64,000 nucleotides of DNA, from contig NZ_NJER01000001.1 in the NCBI RefSeq assembly GCF_002753895.1, positions 1,674,910-1,738,909 of the forward strand, read 5' to 3'. This document shows, one piece after another, positions 8,939-17,116 of this stretch. Made by a program: the position numbers and the translations under genes. The DNA is from Halobacteriovorax sp. JY17 (GTDB lineage Bacteria > Bdellovibrionota > Bacteriovoracia > Bacteriovoracales > Bacteriovoracaceae). Numbering within the stretch: position 1 is the stretch's first letter; each line of letters begins with the position of its first letter. The notes under the pieces are model-generated. The model made no database searches and had not been told where the DNA came from. It worked only from the letters and a program-made list of their open reading frames with translations.

Positions 8939-9207
8939 TGGACTGGTCAGTGTTTAGCGCCACATTTATAACTATTTTTATTGCAGAAATTGGTGATAAA
9001 ACTCAATTTGCTGCCCTTGCTGCAGCGTCAGAAACTAAATCCACTTACTCGGTTTTATTTGCTACTATTTTAGCTCTATCTTTGGCCGGAACATTAGGGG
9101 TGGTCTTTGGAAGCTTACTTGGGAAGTATATTGATCCTATTAAAATGAAGTATGCATCGGGGAGTGCGTTTATTTTGATGGGAGTTTGGATTCTCGCTAA
9201 AAAGTAA
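8938..9207 (+). CDS. Half-size UPF0016/GDT1 family cation transporter
   Basis: 89 residues with three hydrophobic segments. It has the family motif EIGDKTQ at residues 17-23. UPF0016 (GDT1/TMEM165, bacterial MneA-type) proteins move Mn2+ or Ca2+ out of the cytosol, and the acidic motif lines the path. Most members carry two copies of the motif in about 200 residues; this one has a single copy, so it must assemble as a dimer or use a partner. The next gene along is not a second half. AGGAGAGG lies upstream of the start. Confidence 0.8.
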   Translation: MDWSVFSATFITIFIAEIGDKTQFAALAAASETKSTYSVLFATILALSLAGTLGVVFGSLLGKYIDPIKMKYASGSAFILMGVWILAKK

Positions 9208-9309
9208 TTTGGACTCTTTTTGTCGGACATGCATATTAATTTTATCTAAAGAACCAAAAAATATCATTTATTTCTTCAATCTTCAGTAAAGAATCCGAAT
9301 AGTTATTCA

Positions 9310-11289
9310 ATGAATGAAAAACCAAAGTCCCACTTATCCTTCGAGCTTTTGAAGTGGATCTTAATATGCTCAACTTTCTTCACGTTCTTAGGAACGGGGG
9401 TTCAGCTTTATACTGATTATAAGTCAGGTATAAAAGTTATCAATGCAACTCTTGGCCAGATAAAGGATAGTTATGTTCAATCAATTTCAAATAGTTTATG
9501 GAATTTAGATGATGAACAAATCTCTATTCAAGTTGTAGGGATTAAGAAGCTAAAAGATATACAATATATTAAAATTTCGGAGAAGAGAAATAATGGCTTC
9601 AAAGTGTATTCTGAAGTCGGGGAATATCAGAAAAAGAATACAATTGAACAAGAGTATCAACTTGAATATCGAAATGGTGATAATGTCATTAATATTGGTA
9701 CTCTGCAGGTGCAAGCAACTCTGGATGGATTATTCTCAAGACTTTTCGATAAGATTCTCATCATTCTAATTACTCAAACCGTTAAAACGTTTATTGTTTC
9801 ATTTTGTATTCTCTATATTATTCATGTTCTTGTTTCAAAGAAGATTATGACTCTCGTTTCATTTGCGAAGCAATTAAGAATTAAAAATCTTGATTCCCCT
9901 ATTATAATAGATCGAGAGGGTAGTAAGCTCGATGAGATTGATGAGCTTGCAAAATCTATGAATCAAATGCGTGTTCACTTGAAGTTATCAGTTGATAAGA
10001 TGAAGCGAAGTGAGAAAAATATCATTGAAGAAAGAGATTATTCTAATGGGCTAATCAATGGTAGTCCCTATATTATTTGTGGTCTTTCTCCGAAAGGTGT
10101 TGTTAATTTTTTAAATCCAGTAGGTTTAAATATCACTGGCGTAAAGAGAAATGAAATTATTGGAAGAGACTTCTTTAAAACTCTAGGTGTTTCTGGAAAT
10201 GAAAGGTTGGTAAAAGAGTTTTTAGATGAGAGTCGATTTACAGAAGTTAAGGATTTTATTTTGCCTCTACTTTCTAAGCGTGGAACTGAAATTGTAATTA
10301 ATTGGTCGACTCTCTTAAGACGTAATGTTGAGGGAGAGATTATTGAAATTATTGGTTTTGGTTCAGATATTACACAGAAGCATGTTGCCGAGAAAGAATT
10401 GAAAAAGTATCAGCAACAACTAGAAGTTTTAGTGGAAAAGAGAACAGCGGAAGTAGAGCAAAAGAATTCTGAGCTCAATGAAAATATTAGCGAGCTTAAG
10501 ACTATGCAAACTCGCTTAATTGCTCAGGAGAAACTAGCCTCTCTTGGGAGTTTAACATCGGGAATTGCTCACGAGCTTAATAATCCTCTTAACTTTATTA
10601 TAAATTTTGCAGAAGCTGGTAAGGAAATGTGTACAGACTTGGTGAGTGATTTAAATTCTGATTCACCAAATATTATAGAAATTAAAGAGTCCTTAGACGA
10701 GCTAAAAAGTTTCAGTGATATTATTCACATGCACGGTAAGAGAGCGGAAGTGATTATTCGCTCTATGCTTGATCATTCGAGATCAAAAGAATCTGAAAGA
10801 TCGGCAGAAAATTTGAATGTTCTAATTGAGGAGAATGTTAACTTTGCCTTTCATGCAATTAAGGCAAAGTATCACGGCTTTAATGCAAAAATAGAATTAA
10901 ATTTATCTGATGATCTTCCAAGAGTTACTGTTGCTAAAGGAGAGTTCGGACGCGTTCTCTTGAATATGTTTACAAATTCATTCTACTCGATGAATTTAAA
11001 AAAAGAGGAAATGAAGGAGAGCTTCGAGCCAATTATGGGGATTACTTCTTTAGAAGAAAATAATCATGTCGTCATAAAGATTCGTGATAATGGTGTGGGT
11101 ATAGAGAAGGATAAGCTGAAGGATATCTTTGATCCATTTTTTACAACAAAACCAACAGGAGAGGGAACAGGGCTAGGTCTCTCCTTAAGTCATGAGATCA
11201 TTGTAGGCGTACATCAAGGTGAGCTTGATATTCAAAGTGAAGCCGGTGAATTCGCTGAGTTCACTATTAAGATTCCAAAGGATTCCTAG
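9310..11289 (+). CDS. Membrane sensor histidine kinase (HAMP-PAS-HisKA-HATPase)
   Basis: 659 residues. Two membrane segments (about 14-34 and 150-175) flank a periplasmic sensor of about 115 residues. HAMP lies at about 176-230, PAS at about 240-358, then a coiled coil. The phosphoacceptor is probably His421 in SGIAHELNNPLNFI. The ATPase domain shows an N-box (LLNMFTNSFYSM), DNGVG and GEGTGLGLSL. No receiver domain and no adjacent response regulator gene, so its partner is elsewhere. The signal is unknown. The stop overlaps the convergent pentapeptide gene. Confidence 0.92.
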   Translation: MNEKPKSHLSFELLKWILICSTFFTFLGTGVQLYTDYKSGIKVINATLGQIKDSYVQSISNSLWNLDDEQISIQVVGIKKLKDIQYIKISEKRNNGFKVYSEVGEYQKKNTIEQEYQLEYRNGDNVINIGTLQVQATLDGLFSRLFDKILIILITQTVKTFIVSFCILYIIHVLVSKKIMTLVSFAKQLRIKNLDSPIIIDREGSKLDEIDELAKSMNQMRVHLKLSVDKMKRSEKNIIEERDYSNGLINGSPYIICGLSPKGVVNFLNPVGLNITGVKRNEIIGRDFFKTLGVSGNERLVKEFLDESRFTEVKDFILPLLSKRGTEIVINWSTLLRRNVEGEIIEIIGFGSDITQKHVAEKELKKYQQQLEVLVEKRTAEVEQKNSELNENISELKTMQTRLIAQEKLASLGSLTSGIAHELNNPLNFIINFAEAGKEMCTDLVSDLNSDSPNIIEIKESLDELKSFSDIIHMHGKRAEVIIRSMLDHSRSKESERSAENLNVLIEENVNFAFHAIKAKYHGFNAKIELNLSDDLPRVTVAKGEFGRVLLNMFTNSFYSMNLKKEEMKESFEPIMGITSLEENNHVVIKIRDNGVGIEKDKLKDIFDPFFTTKPTGEGTGLGLSLSHEIIVGVHQGELDIQSEAGEFAEFTIKIPKDS

Positions 11290-11831
11290 TTAACACCCAT
11301 GAAATTCATTCCAAGGCTATTCGCTATTTCTCTAGAGAAAGGAAGTAATGTATTTATATTATACTTTGCTCCCTTCAAGTTACATTTTTCAAAAGTAACA
11401 TTTCGAAGATCTGTATTAGAGAAATTCGCATCTTTTAAGTTACAATCTACAAACGTACTATTTAATAGTTTTGACCATCTGAAATCGGATTTCTGGGCCT
11501 TACAGCTAATAAGTTTAGAGTTTGAAAGGTCAACGAATTGAAAGTTAACATTAGAAATGTTGTTACTAACAAAGTTGTTCGATTGTAAGTTAGACCAGGC
11601 AAAAGAAGACTTTTCTAAATTCGTGTTTTGAAAAGATGCTTTCTTGATATTACATTTCTGTAAATTTGCTTTGGTAAGATGTGAGTGCTTCACTCTTATT
11701 CTATCCATTTTGGAATTTTGGAAAGTCGACTTTGTTAAGTGACAATTGTTGATACTTCCAAGATTCTCAAAGTTTTCGAGAGTAAAGGTGTTAATCTTCT
11801 TGTTTTTGATGCATTGTGTTTTATTTTCCAT
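11286..11831 (-). CDS. Pentapeptide-repeat protein
   Basis: 181 residues from the ATG at 11831, which has AAGGA about eight bases upstream; an in-frame ATG 13 codons earlier lacks a site. Residues about 20-160 are successive five-residue units of the A(N/D)(L/F)xx type (for example KANLQ, KASFQ, DANFS, NVTFE, LKGAKY). Such sequences fold into a right-handed quadrilateral beta helix. Some relatives mimic DNA and bind gyrase, many have unknown roles, and no signal peptide is present, so it is probably cytoplasmic. It converges on the sensor kinase. Confidence 0.8.
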   Translation of the reverse strand: MENKTQCIKNKKINTFTLENFENLGSINNCHLTKSTFQNSKMDRIRVKHSHLTKANLQKCNIKKASFQNTNLEKSSFAWSNLQSNNFVSNNISNVNFQFVDLSNSKLISCKAQKSDFRWSKLLNSTFVDCNLKDANFSNTDLRNVTFEKCNLKGAKYNINTLLPFSREIANSLGMNFMGVN

Positions 11832-11928
11832 TTTGTCAATCCTTCTGTGGAATGCAGAGGTATCGTACAAATAAAATTTGATAAAATCGAGTATTTTTCT
11901 TTAGAATTCGGTTTTTTATTGAGAATTG

Positions 11929-13155
11929 TTAATAGAAACTCTTGCAGGAGGTCTTTTGACCCGGTGCTCCCCACCTCATATCCAGTGAATCATTTGGATG
12001 GGATGAAATTCTCTGCTTAAGACTTAGGTCAAAGAAGTTCTTGAGATCGTAGGAGACTTCTTGGTTATTAAGGTTAAGCTGAATTTGGCATAAGTTTTTT
12101 AAGTCATCCCTAGCTTGTTCGCTTTGATTCTTTCTGAGTAGGGAGTCTAGCCCATTTCTCAGAGTTGAGCTTAATTCACCGGAAGACTCTGATTGTCTGA
12201 TTTTCTTCCAGCCATAGAGAAGTCTTTTTATTCCATTTAGTAGGGATTTGTCTCGAGAGGGAGTCGAGTGTTCATCATATTCTGAATAGTTCATACAGCG
12301 GTTGTTGATTGATGCTAAATAATTCTGGGTCGCGTAAACTTCTTTCTTTCTAAGCTTGAGTTGTGAGCATAGGTTCTTAACTCTTCGAAGGAGATTTTCT
12401 TCTAAAGTGTCTTCTCTTACCTTTAGAAGGTCGAGAACCCTTGGGAAGAAGTAATCACTTCCAGCGGTATCTAATAATTCATATTGAGAGAGGGAATAGT
12501 CCTCAAGTTCGGAAGATTTTCCCAAAAAGGGTTGAACTCTCTTGAATCCCCAAGGTTGGCCACTAAGTATATGAAGAGGCATACCTTCTCTAGTTTCAAG
12601 CTCTCTCACTTTTACTGGTGTTGTGGAGCTATAAAGAACGAGATGTCCTGTAGGGAGAATTTCTTTAATCATGGAAGCGTGTCTTACGAATTCGCCATTG
12701 GTTTCCCATCTTGCCACGTAGAAATCACCCGGCCTTAATTGACCAGGGTTTATTGGGTAGGAGTTAAACCTCGCAAGTCCTTCGGTTCCAATAGTGTCTC
12801 CAATAAGGTGAATAAAGGCTTTCACTCTTTGAATAGGATCAGAGATAGAGTCAAATTGCGTTGTTTTATTTGTTAGATTATTTCTATTGCTAGAGTCTAA
12901 CTTTAAAGTGAACTCGGTTTTTGTTTCAAAGGCATAGATTACTTGAGCCGCAATAATGGCGTCAGCGCAATCAGTTCTTATACCGTACCATGGTGAAGAA
13001 GGACTTTGAAAAATAGCAGTGGAATAGGCATCGGAAGAGATCCAACTAGAAAAGTCTTGTGACGTTTCTTCGCTCCATTTCGTATTGGAGTCCCATACCT
13101 GAGCGAAAGGCTTACCACAAGATAGAATGAATATGATTAAGAGGAGAGTCTTCAC
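11929..13155 (-). CDS. Secreted protein, possible NlpC/P60-like cysteine peptidase
   Basis: 408 residues from a GTG at 13155, giving a clean signal peptide (KTLLLIIFILSCGKPFA). The GTG overlaps the stop of the upstream L,D-transpeptidase gene (GTGA), so the two are coupled. Residues about 55-200 contain YGIRTDCADA, then GDFYVAR, then RHASMIKEI, an order that resembles the Cys and His of papain-like NlpC/P60 or CHAP domains. The C-terminal half is charged and helical. With the transpeptidase, I infer cell-wall modification. The peptidase assignment is tentative. Confidence 0.5.
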   Translation of the reverse strand: MKTLLLIIFILSCGKPFAQVWDSNTKWSEETSQDFSSWISSDAYSTAIFQSPSSPWYGIRTDCADAIIAAQVIYAFETKTEFTLKLDSSNRNNLTNKTTQFDSISDPIQRVKAFIHLIGDTIGTEGLARFNSYPINPGQLRPGDFYVARWETNGEFVRHASMIKEILPTGHLVLYSSTTPVKVRELETREGMPLHILSGQPWGFKRVQPFLGKSSELEDYSLSQYELLDTAGSDYFFPRVLDLLKVREDTLEENLLRRVKNLCSQLKLRKKEVYATQNYLASINNRCMNYSEYDEHSTPSRDKSLLNGIKRLLYGWKKIRQSESSGELSSTLRNGLDSLLRKNQSEQARDDLKNLCQIQLNLNNQEVSYDLKNFFDLSLKQRISSHPNDSLDMRWGAPGQKTSCKSFY

Positions 13156-13655
13156 GGGAGAATTTCTAGCTCCACACCATTGGGAACGAGGTCCCAAATT
13201 TCTTTCATATCACTGTTTGAAACGGCAATACATCCATTGGTCCAGTCCATACTCAAAAGTATTGATTCAGCGATTCTTCTTTCTGTTCCCGTTAGTCTTT
13301 GTATTTTATTTGGTAGGCCATGAATAAAGATATTGTCGCCGGGGTCAACTCCGAGCTCCTTCGCATTTCTTAAATCACTTTGATTAGGATAAGAGATGTG
13401 TAAGCTTAAGTAGTATGAACTCTTAGGGTTTCTCCAGTCAATTCGGTACTTTCCTTCGGGAGTTTTATTATCTCCGCGCATTTCTTTAGGTCCGAGTGGA
13501 TTTTTTCCAAGCATTATGTCATAGGTCTTAACGACATCATTTCGATGGTCAATAAGCTCAAGTGTTCTGGACTCTTTTCTCACTTCTAGCCTTACAATTT
13601 TTGCAAAGGACGCCTGTGTGATCATGAGGGAGAGGAGGAGTAAAATTTTCTTCAT
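13152..13655 (-). CDS. L,D-transpeptidase (YkuD domain)
   Basis: 167 residues with a signal peptide (about 1-18). The YkuD catalytic pattern is present: IHGLPN (His112) and, 27-30 residues on, WTNGCIAVSN (nucleophile Cys142). These enzymes make 3-3 peptidoglycan crosslinks or attach proteins to the wall in the periplasm. The usual Ser/Thr-x-GC-x-R pattern reads TNGCIAV here, with Val for the common Arg. It is the first gene of a two-gene unit with the downstream secreted protein. Predatory relatives use many such enzymes to remodel walls; that link is inference. Confidence 0.9.
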   Translation of the reverse strand: MKKILLLLSLMITQASFAKIVRLEVRKESRTLELIDHRNDVVKTYDIMLGKNPLGPKEMRGDNKTPEGKYRIDWRNPKSSYYLSLHISYPNQSDLRNAKELGVDPGDNIFIHGLPNKIQRLTGTERRIAESILLSMDWTNGCIAVSNSDMKEIWDLVPNGVELEILP

Positions 13656-13833
13656 AGTTCTATATAGCAGTGAGATAACTTTGGAGCAACAAGATATGTA
13701 TTATTTACGCTGCCTAGTGTCTGTTATTTTAGTAGTTTAGATAGTTGACAGGGTCTGTAAAATCTCCAATGATCGCTTCTTTTTAAAATAATTATTATAT
13801 AGTCTAAAAGAACGATCTTAAAATGGAGTCAAT

Positions 13834-15798
13834 ATGAAAAAGTGGATACTTCCGCTATTAATCTCATCTGTAGTTCATAGCACAGCTTTTGCTGGGCTAG
13901 GTGATGTATTAAAGCCCTCACATATTCAAGAAAGAGTAAGAGAGGAAGTTGCAGATCTCGATATCTCATTTCGCTTAGAGCTCTTTGATATTGATCTCTT
14001 TGAGGGACTCGGGATTTCTTCTCGTTATAGATATGAAGTAGAGCCTTCTTATATTGCAAATTACCATACGAGAGTTGATCGTTGGGAAATGAAGACAGAT
14101 ATTAGAGCGGGAGACATTCTTAAGGATGTCATTGATTCCCCAATTTATTTAAATATTGATAGAGACGCTAGTATTTACTTTGTTAGACAATTTGAATCTA
14201 AGTGGGAAGCCTCTAAGGCATTACCTTATTTATTGAATAGGCTTCCAATAAATGCTGAGAGAGCGCTAAAGTATCTCTCTCCTGGAGATTTTGTAAGTAT
14301 CCCTTCGGATATGACTGTCGCATTTGGAGCTTCAACAGGTTTTTTAGATAGAGTTGATGGAATAGAGGCCGATGCAAACCTCTTCTATATGCTAAAGGGG
14401 AAATTTCTTATTCACGTCTTTAGAATGAAAGACAATAAAGTAAGAGTTAAGCTTATTGCCCAGAAGTCTAATGGTATTGGGGCAAATACTTCTATTGGTG
14501 CAGAGTTAGAGTTCTTTGGTATTTCAATTCTTGATAAGCAAATAAAGAAAATCTTTGAATTAGATGCACTTGAAATTGGAATGGGAAAAGGAAAAGGTTC
14601 TCAATTTCTTATTGATTATATTTTTGATTTAGATGATGAAAAGGCGAGGGAAGCTTACAATAGTATTCTTTCATCCACTTATAAATTTAAAGATCTTGAA
14701 ATTTTTAGAGAGTTTGCAAATGAGAGAGAGCTCGATATTCGTTTACTATCAAGTTATGAAATGGCCGATAATATTTCAAAGGAAGATGTAGATTTAAAAG
14801 AGAAGAGAGTTGAGAGAGTTTTTAAAGGTGCTAATAACTATGATTATAATAATAATAGACTTAAATTAGGTTTATTATTAGCAAGTTTTGATAGAGATGT
14901 TTCTTACACAGAAAACCTTGTTTCTTACGACGCTACTAATGGTGAAAAGCATTACTTCTTCTATCCAATACATACAAAGTCAAAGAGTCAGAAAATTGGA
15001 ATCAGTCCATTTAAATACAAAGAAAACACAAGAATCTCTTACTTTGGTTTAGTGCCAGTTAAGAAGAAAGAAGATCTGGGAAGTACTTATTCTGATTATG
15101 GTTTTACTTATGATTTAAAAGATAAATACTTTAGGCAATCAGAACAGGTAAAATTAAAGCAATTGATTAGAGATAATATTCCTGGAGATATTTACGAATC
15201 TATTGATTGGGCCGAGTTTGATGAAACACAGGCCCATAGGTCTGCGAGAGGTTTCTTTCAAGTTATTTTTAAAGCACAAGCTTTTGAGTCCCTAAAAAAT
15301 ATTACTGAACAAGAACTTTATGACAAATTAGTTGATTTTTATAAAGAAAGAAAACTACTTACTGCTGGGCCTGTCCACGGAGTATGGAGGAGAATTTGGA
15401 GAACTGTTACAATTCTTGGAGTAACTGAGAGAATGTCTTTAAAGAAAGTTTCTAAAGCTCTTCACTCAGCTATGACTAATATAGAACTCGGCGCAAAGGA
15501 GAGAGTTAGAAAACTACTTTCTCTACGAGAAAATAATCTCTTTGAAAAAGTAGGTGTAGGGTTTCTTGTAAGTTTACTTCCTAAAGAAACACTAAAAGAT
15601 AATCTATTTATCACTTTAAAGTTACATGCTCTAAGCACTGAAGAAGTTACGCTGAAATTTGGAGATCAGAAGTTCTCTAAAATCTATGATGAACTTAGAT
15701 TTGCTCACGGGGCAATTAATGATCGCTCTTGGGACTTGAGGATCGCTACTGATCAAGACTTAACTCCTGAAGAAGAGTCCCTTCTTTTAAATGAATAA
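13834..15798 (+). CDS. Large secreted protein, hypothetical
   Basis: 654 residues with a signal peptide (about 1-20, ending STAFA). TGGAG precedes the ATG. The mature protein has alternating beta-rich and charged helical parts. I recognise no domain, no catalytic motif and no membrane segment. It is monocistronic: promoter region 13656-13833 shared with the divergent L,D-transpeptidase, and a strong terminator four bases after the stop. Base composition matches its neighbours, so there is no sign of recent transfer. Confidence 0.6.
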   Translation: MKKWILPLLISSVVHSTAFAGLGDVLKPSHIQERVREEVADLDISFRLELFDIDLFEGLGISSRYRYEVEPSYIANYHTRVDRWEMKTDIRAGDILKDVIDSPIYLNIDRDASIYFVRQFESKWEASKALPYLLNRLPINAERALKYLSPGDFVSIPSDMTVAFGASTGFLDRVDGIEADANLFYMLKGKFLIHVFRMKDNKVRVKLIAQKSNGIGANTSIGAELEFFGISILDKQIKKIFELDALEIGMGKGKGSQFLIDYIFDLDDEKAREAYNSILSSTYKFKDLEIFREFANERELDIRLLSSYEMADNISKEDVDLKEKRVERVFKGANNYDYNNNRLKLGLLLASFDRDVSYTENLVSYDATNGEKHYFFYPIHTKSKSQKIGISPFKYKENTRISYFGLVPVKKKEDLGSTYSDYGFTYDLKDKYFRQSEQVKLKQLIRDNIPGDIYESIDWAEFDETQAHRSARGFFQVIFKAQAFESLKNITEQELYDKLVDFYKERKLLTAGPVHGVWRRIWRTVTILGVTERMSLKKVSKALHSAMTNIELGAKERVRKLLSLRENNLFEKVGVGFLVSLLPKETLKDNLFITLKLHALSTEEVTLKFGDQKFSKIYDELRFAHGAINDRSWDLRIATDQDLTPEEESLLLNE

Positions 15799-15801
15799 TC
15801 G

Positions 15802-15824
15802 AAAGGCCCTATAGGGCCTTTTTT
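15802..15824 (+). terminator. Rho-independent terminator
   Basis: AAAGGCCCTA and TAGGGCCTTT form a perfect inverted repeat running into a T tract (15819-15824). It ends the transcript of the 13834 gene and insulates pdxH. Confidence 0.9.
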
Positions 15825-15861
15825 ATTTGTCCAAGAGATTTAAAAATGGCATATTTTAGCC

Positions 15862-16464
15862 ATGGAAAACTTAAAGAAATTTGATATATCAGAAAATCCA
15901 ATAGAAACTTTTAGCGACTGGTTTACTAAAGCGAAAGAGCTAGATTCTTATCCTGACGCTTTTTCTCTGGCCACTGCGGATAATTTGGGAAATGTTTCTG
16001 TTCGTTATCTTCTCTATAAGGGGATAATTGAAGATAAGTTTAGTTTTTATACGAATTATAATAGTAAGAAAGCTAAACAGTTGGATGAGAACCCTAAAGC
16101 GTCCATGGCCTTTTTCTGGAGAAACTTTGGAAGGCAAGTTCGAATAACTGGTTCTGTGTCTAAAATGACGATGGAGCAGTCGAGGGGCTATTTTAATAGC
16201 AGAGCAAGAGATAGCCAAATCGCTTCCTATATTTCTAATCAAAGTGAAAGTATTTCAAGTCGAGAGGATTTATTGCAAATTCACGCAGACACTTCTCTAG
16301 AGTTTGAAGGAAAGGAAATTCCTTATCCTACAAATTGGGGAGGGTATTTGATAGATGCCCAGGAGATAGAATTTTTCATCTATGGGGAGCATCGATTAAA
16401 TGATAGGATTTTGTTTAAAAGAGATATAAATAGAAATTGGAAAGTAGAGAGATTACAGCCCTAA
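15862..16464 (+). CDS. pdxH: Pyridoxamine/pyridoxine 5'-phosphate oxidase
   Basis: 200 residues. The enzyme oxidises PNP or PMP to pyridoxal 5'-phosphate using FMN. Family signatures are in order: VRYLLYKG (FMN binding), FYTNYNSKKAKQL, NPKASMAFFW, RQVRITG, SQIASYISNQS, then the C-terminal substrate-binding PTNWGGY and HRLNDR. Length is slightly short of the usual 210-220. The next gene begins four bases after the stop, so the two may be cotranscribed although functions look unrelated. Confidence 0.93.
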   Translation: MENLKKFDISENPIETFSDWFTKAKELDSYPDAFSLATADNLGNVSVRYLLYKGIIEDKFSFYTNYNSKKAKQLDENPKASMAFFWRNFGRQVRITGSVSKMTMEQSRGYFNSRARDSQIASYISNQSESISSREDLLQIHADTSLEFEGKEIPYPTNWGGYLIDAQEIEFFIYGEHRLNDRILFKRDINRNWKVERLQP

Positions 16465-16468
16465 GCCT

Positions 16469-17026
16469 ATGAAGAAAGCGTGTTTAATTTACTCAATATT
16501 CTTAATGTTATTTTCCATAAATATTGGAGCCGCAAGTGTTTATGGAGGTCTTGGTTATAGTTATGGAGTGGTGACTGCTGAAAGCGATTTTTGGAATGGT
16601 GGGGATGGTTCCTCTCCCGTTCTGACTATGGGAGTTCACTTTACAAAACTTGCTGTTGAACTTTCTTATAGATCTTTTGCCTTTGAAAATATTCACTCAA
16701 CGGCAAGTGGAACCTACAATATTGAAATTTCAAATCAAGTATTAAATCTTGGTCTAAGATATGATTTAAATCAATTCTCTCATTTTAACTTTGGACTCGT
16801 AAGTCATAGTGTTGATGTAGAGTATACGACAAACTCTTCTGCCGCTCTTAATTCTAGCTCAATCACAGGAAGCTCTCTGAGTGTATATATTGGAGGAGGG
16901 GTTCATGGTCAGCTATTTATTCCTGATTTAAGATGGAGTGTTGATGTCAACTACTTCCATAGAACGATGGAATTCGGTGTATTTTCATTTGAAACCGGCA
17001 TTTTCTACAGTTTTTACTCATTTTAG
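16469..17026 (+). CDS. Small outer-membrane beta-barrel protein
   Basis: 185 residues with a signal peptide (about 1-21). The mature sequence is made of alternating strands rich in Gly, Tyr, Ser and Asn (VYGGLGYSYGVV, then LNLGLRYDL). It ends in an aromatic strand with terminal Phe (IFYSFYSF), the usual BAM recognition signature. An eight-stranded barrel of OmpA/OmpW size is likely. Function unknown. It may share the pdxH transcript. Confidence 0.65.
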   Translation: MKKACLIYSIFLMLFSINIGAASVYGGLGYSYGVVTAESDFWNGGDGSSPVLTMGVHFTKLAVELSYRSFAFENIHSTASGTYNIEISNQVLNLGLRYDLNQFSHFNFGLVSHSVDVEYTTNSSAALNSSSITGSSLSVYIGGGVHGQLFIPDLRWSVDVNYFHRTMEFGVFSFETGIFYSFYSF

Positions 17027-17078
17027 AATCAATTTTTCTTAAATAAAGTTAATCTTCCGATACAGCTATTAATACTTT

Positions 17079-17098
17079 CCTTAGAAATCAATCTAAGG
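17079..17098 (+). other. Stem-loop in the 5' leader of the surface lipoprotein gene
   Basis: CCTTAGA and TCTAAGG form a 7-bp stem with a six-base AATCAA loop, ending 18 bases before the ATG at 17117. No T tract follows. It may affect mRNA stability or translation; this is only a structural observation. Confidence 0.35.
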
Positions 17099-17116
17099 GA
17101 ATTAGGAATAGTTTTA

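Noticed and set aside
11735-12020. Short frames on both strands between the pentapeptide gene and the secreted protein
   Set aside because: No binding sites, no recognisable protein features and conflict with better supported genes.
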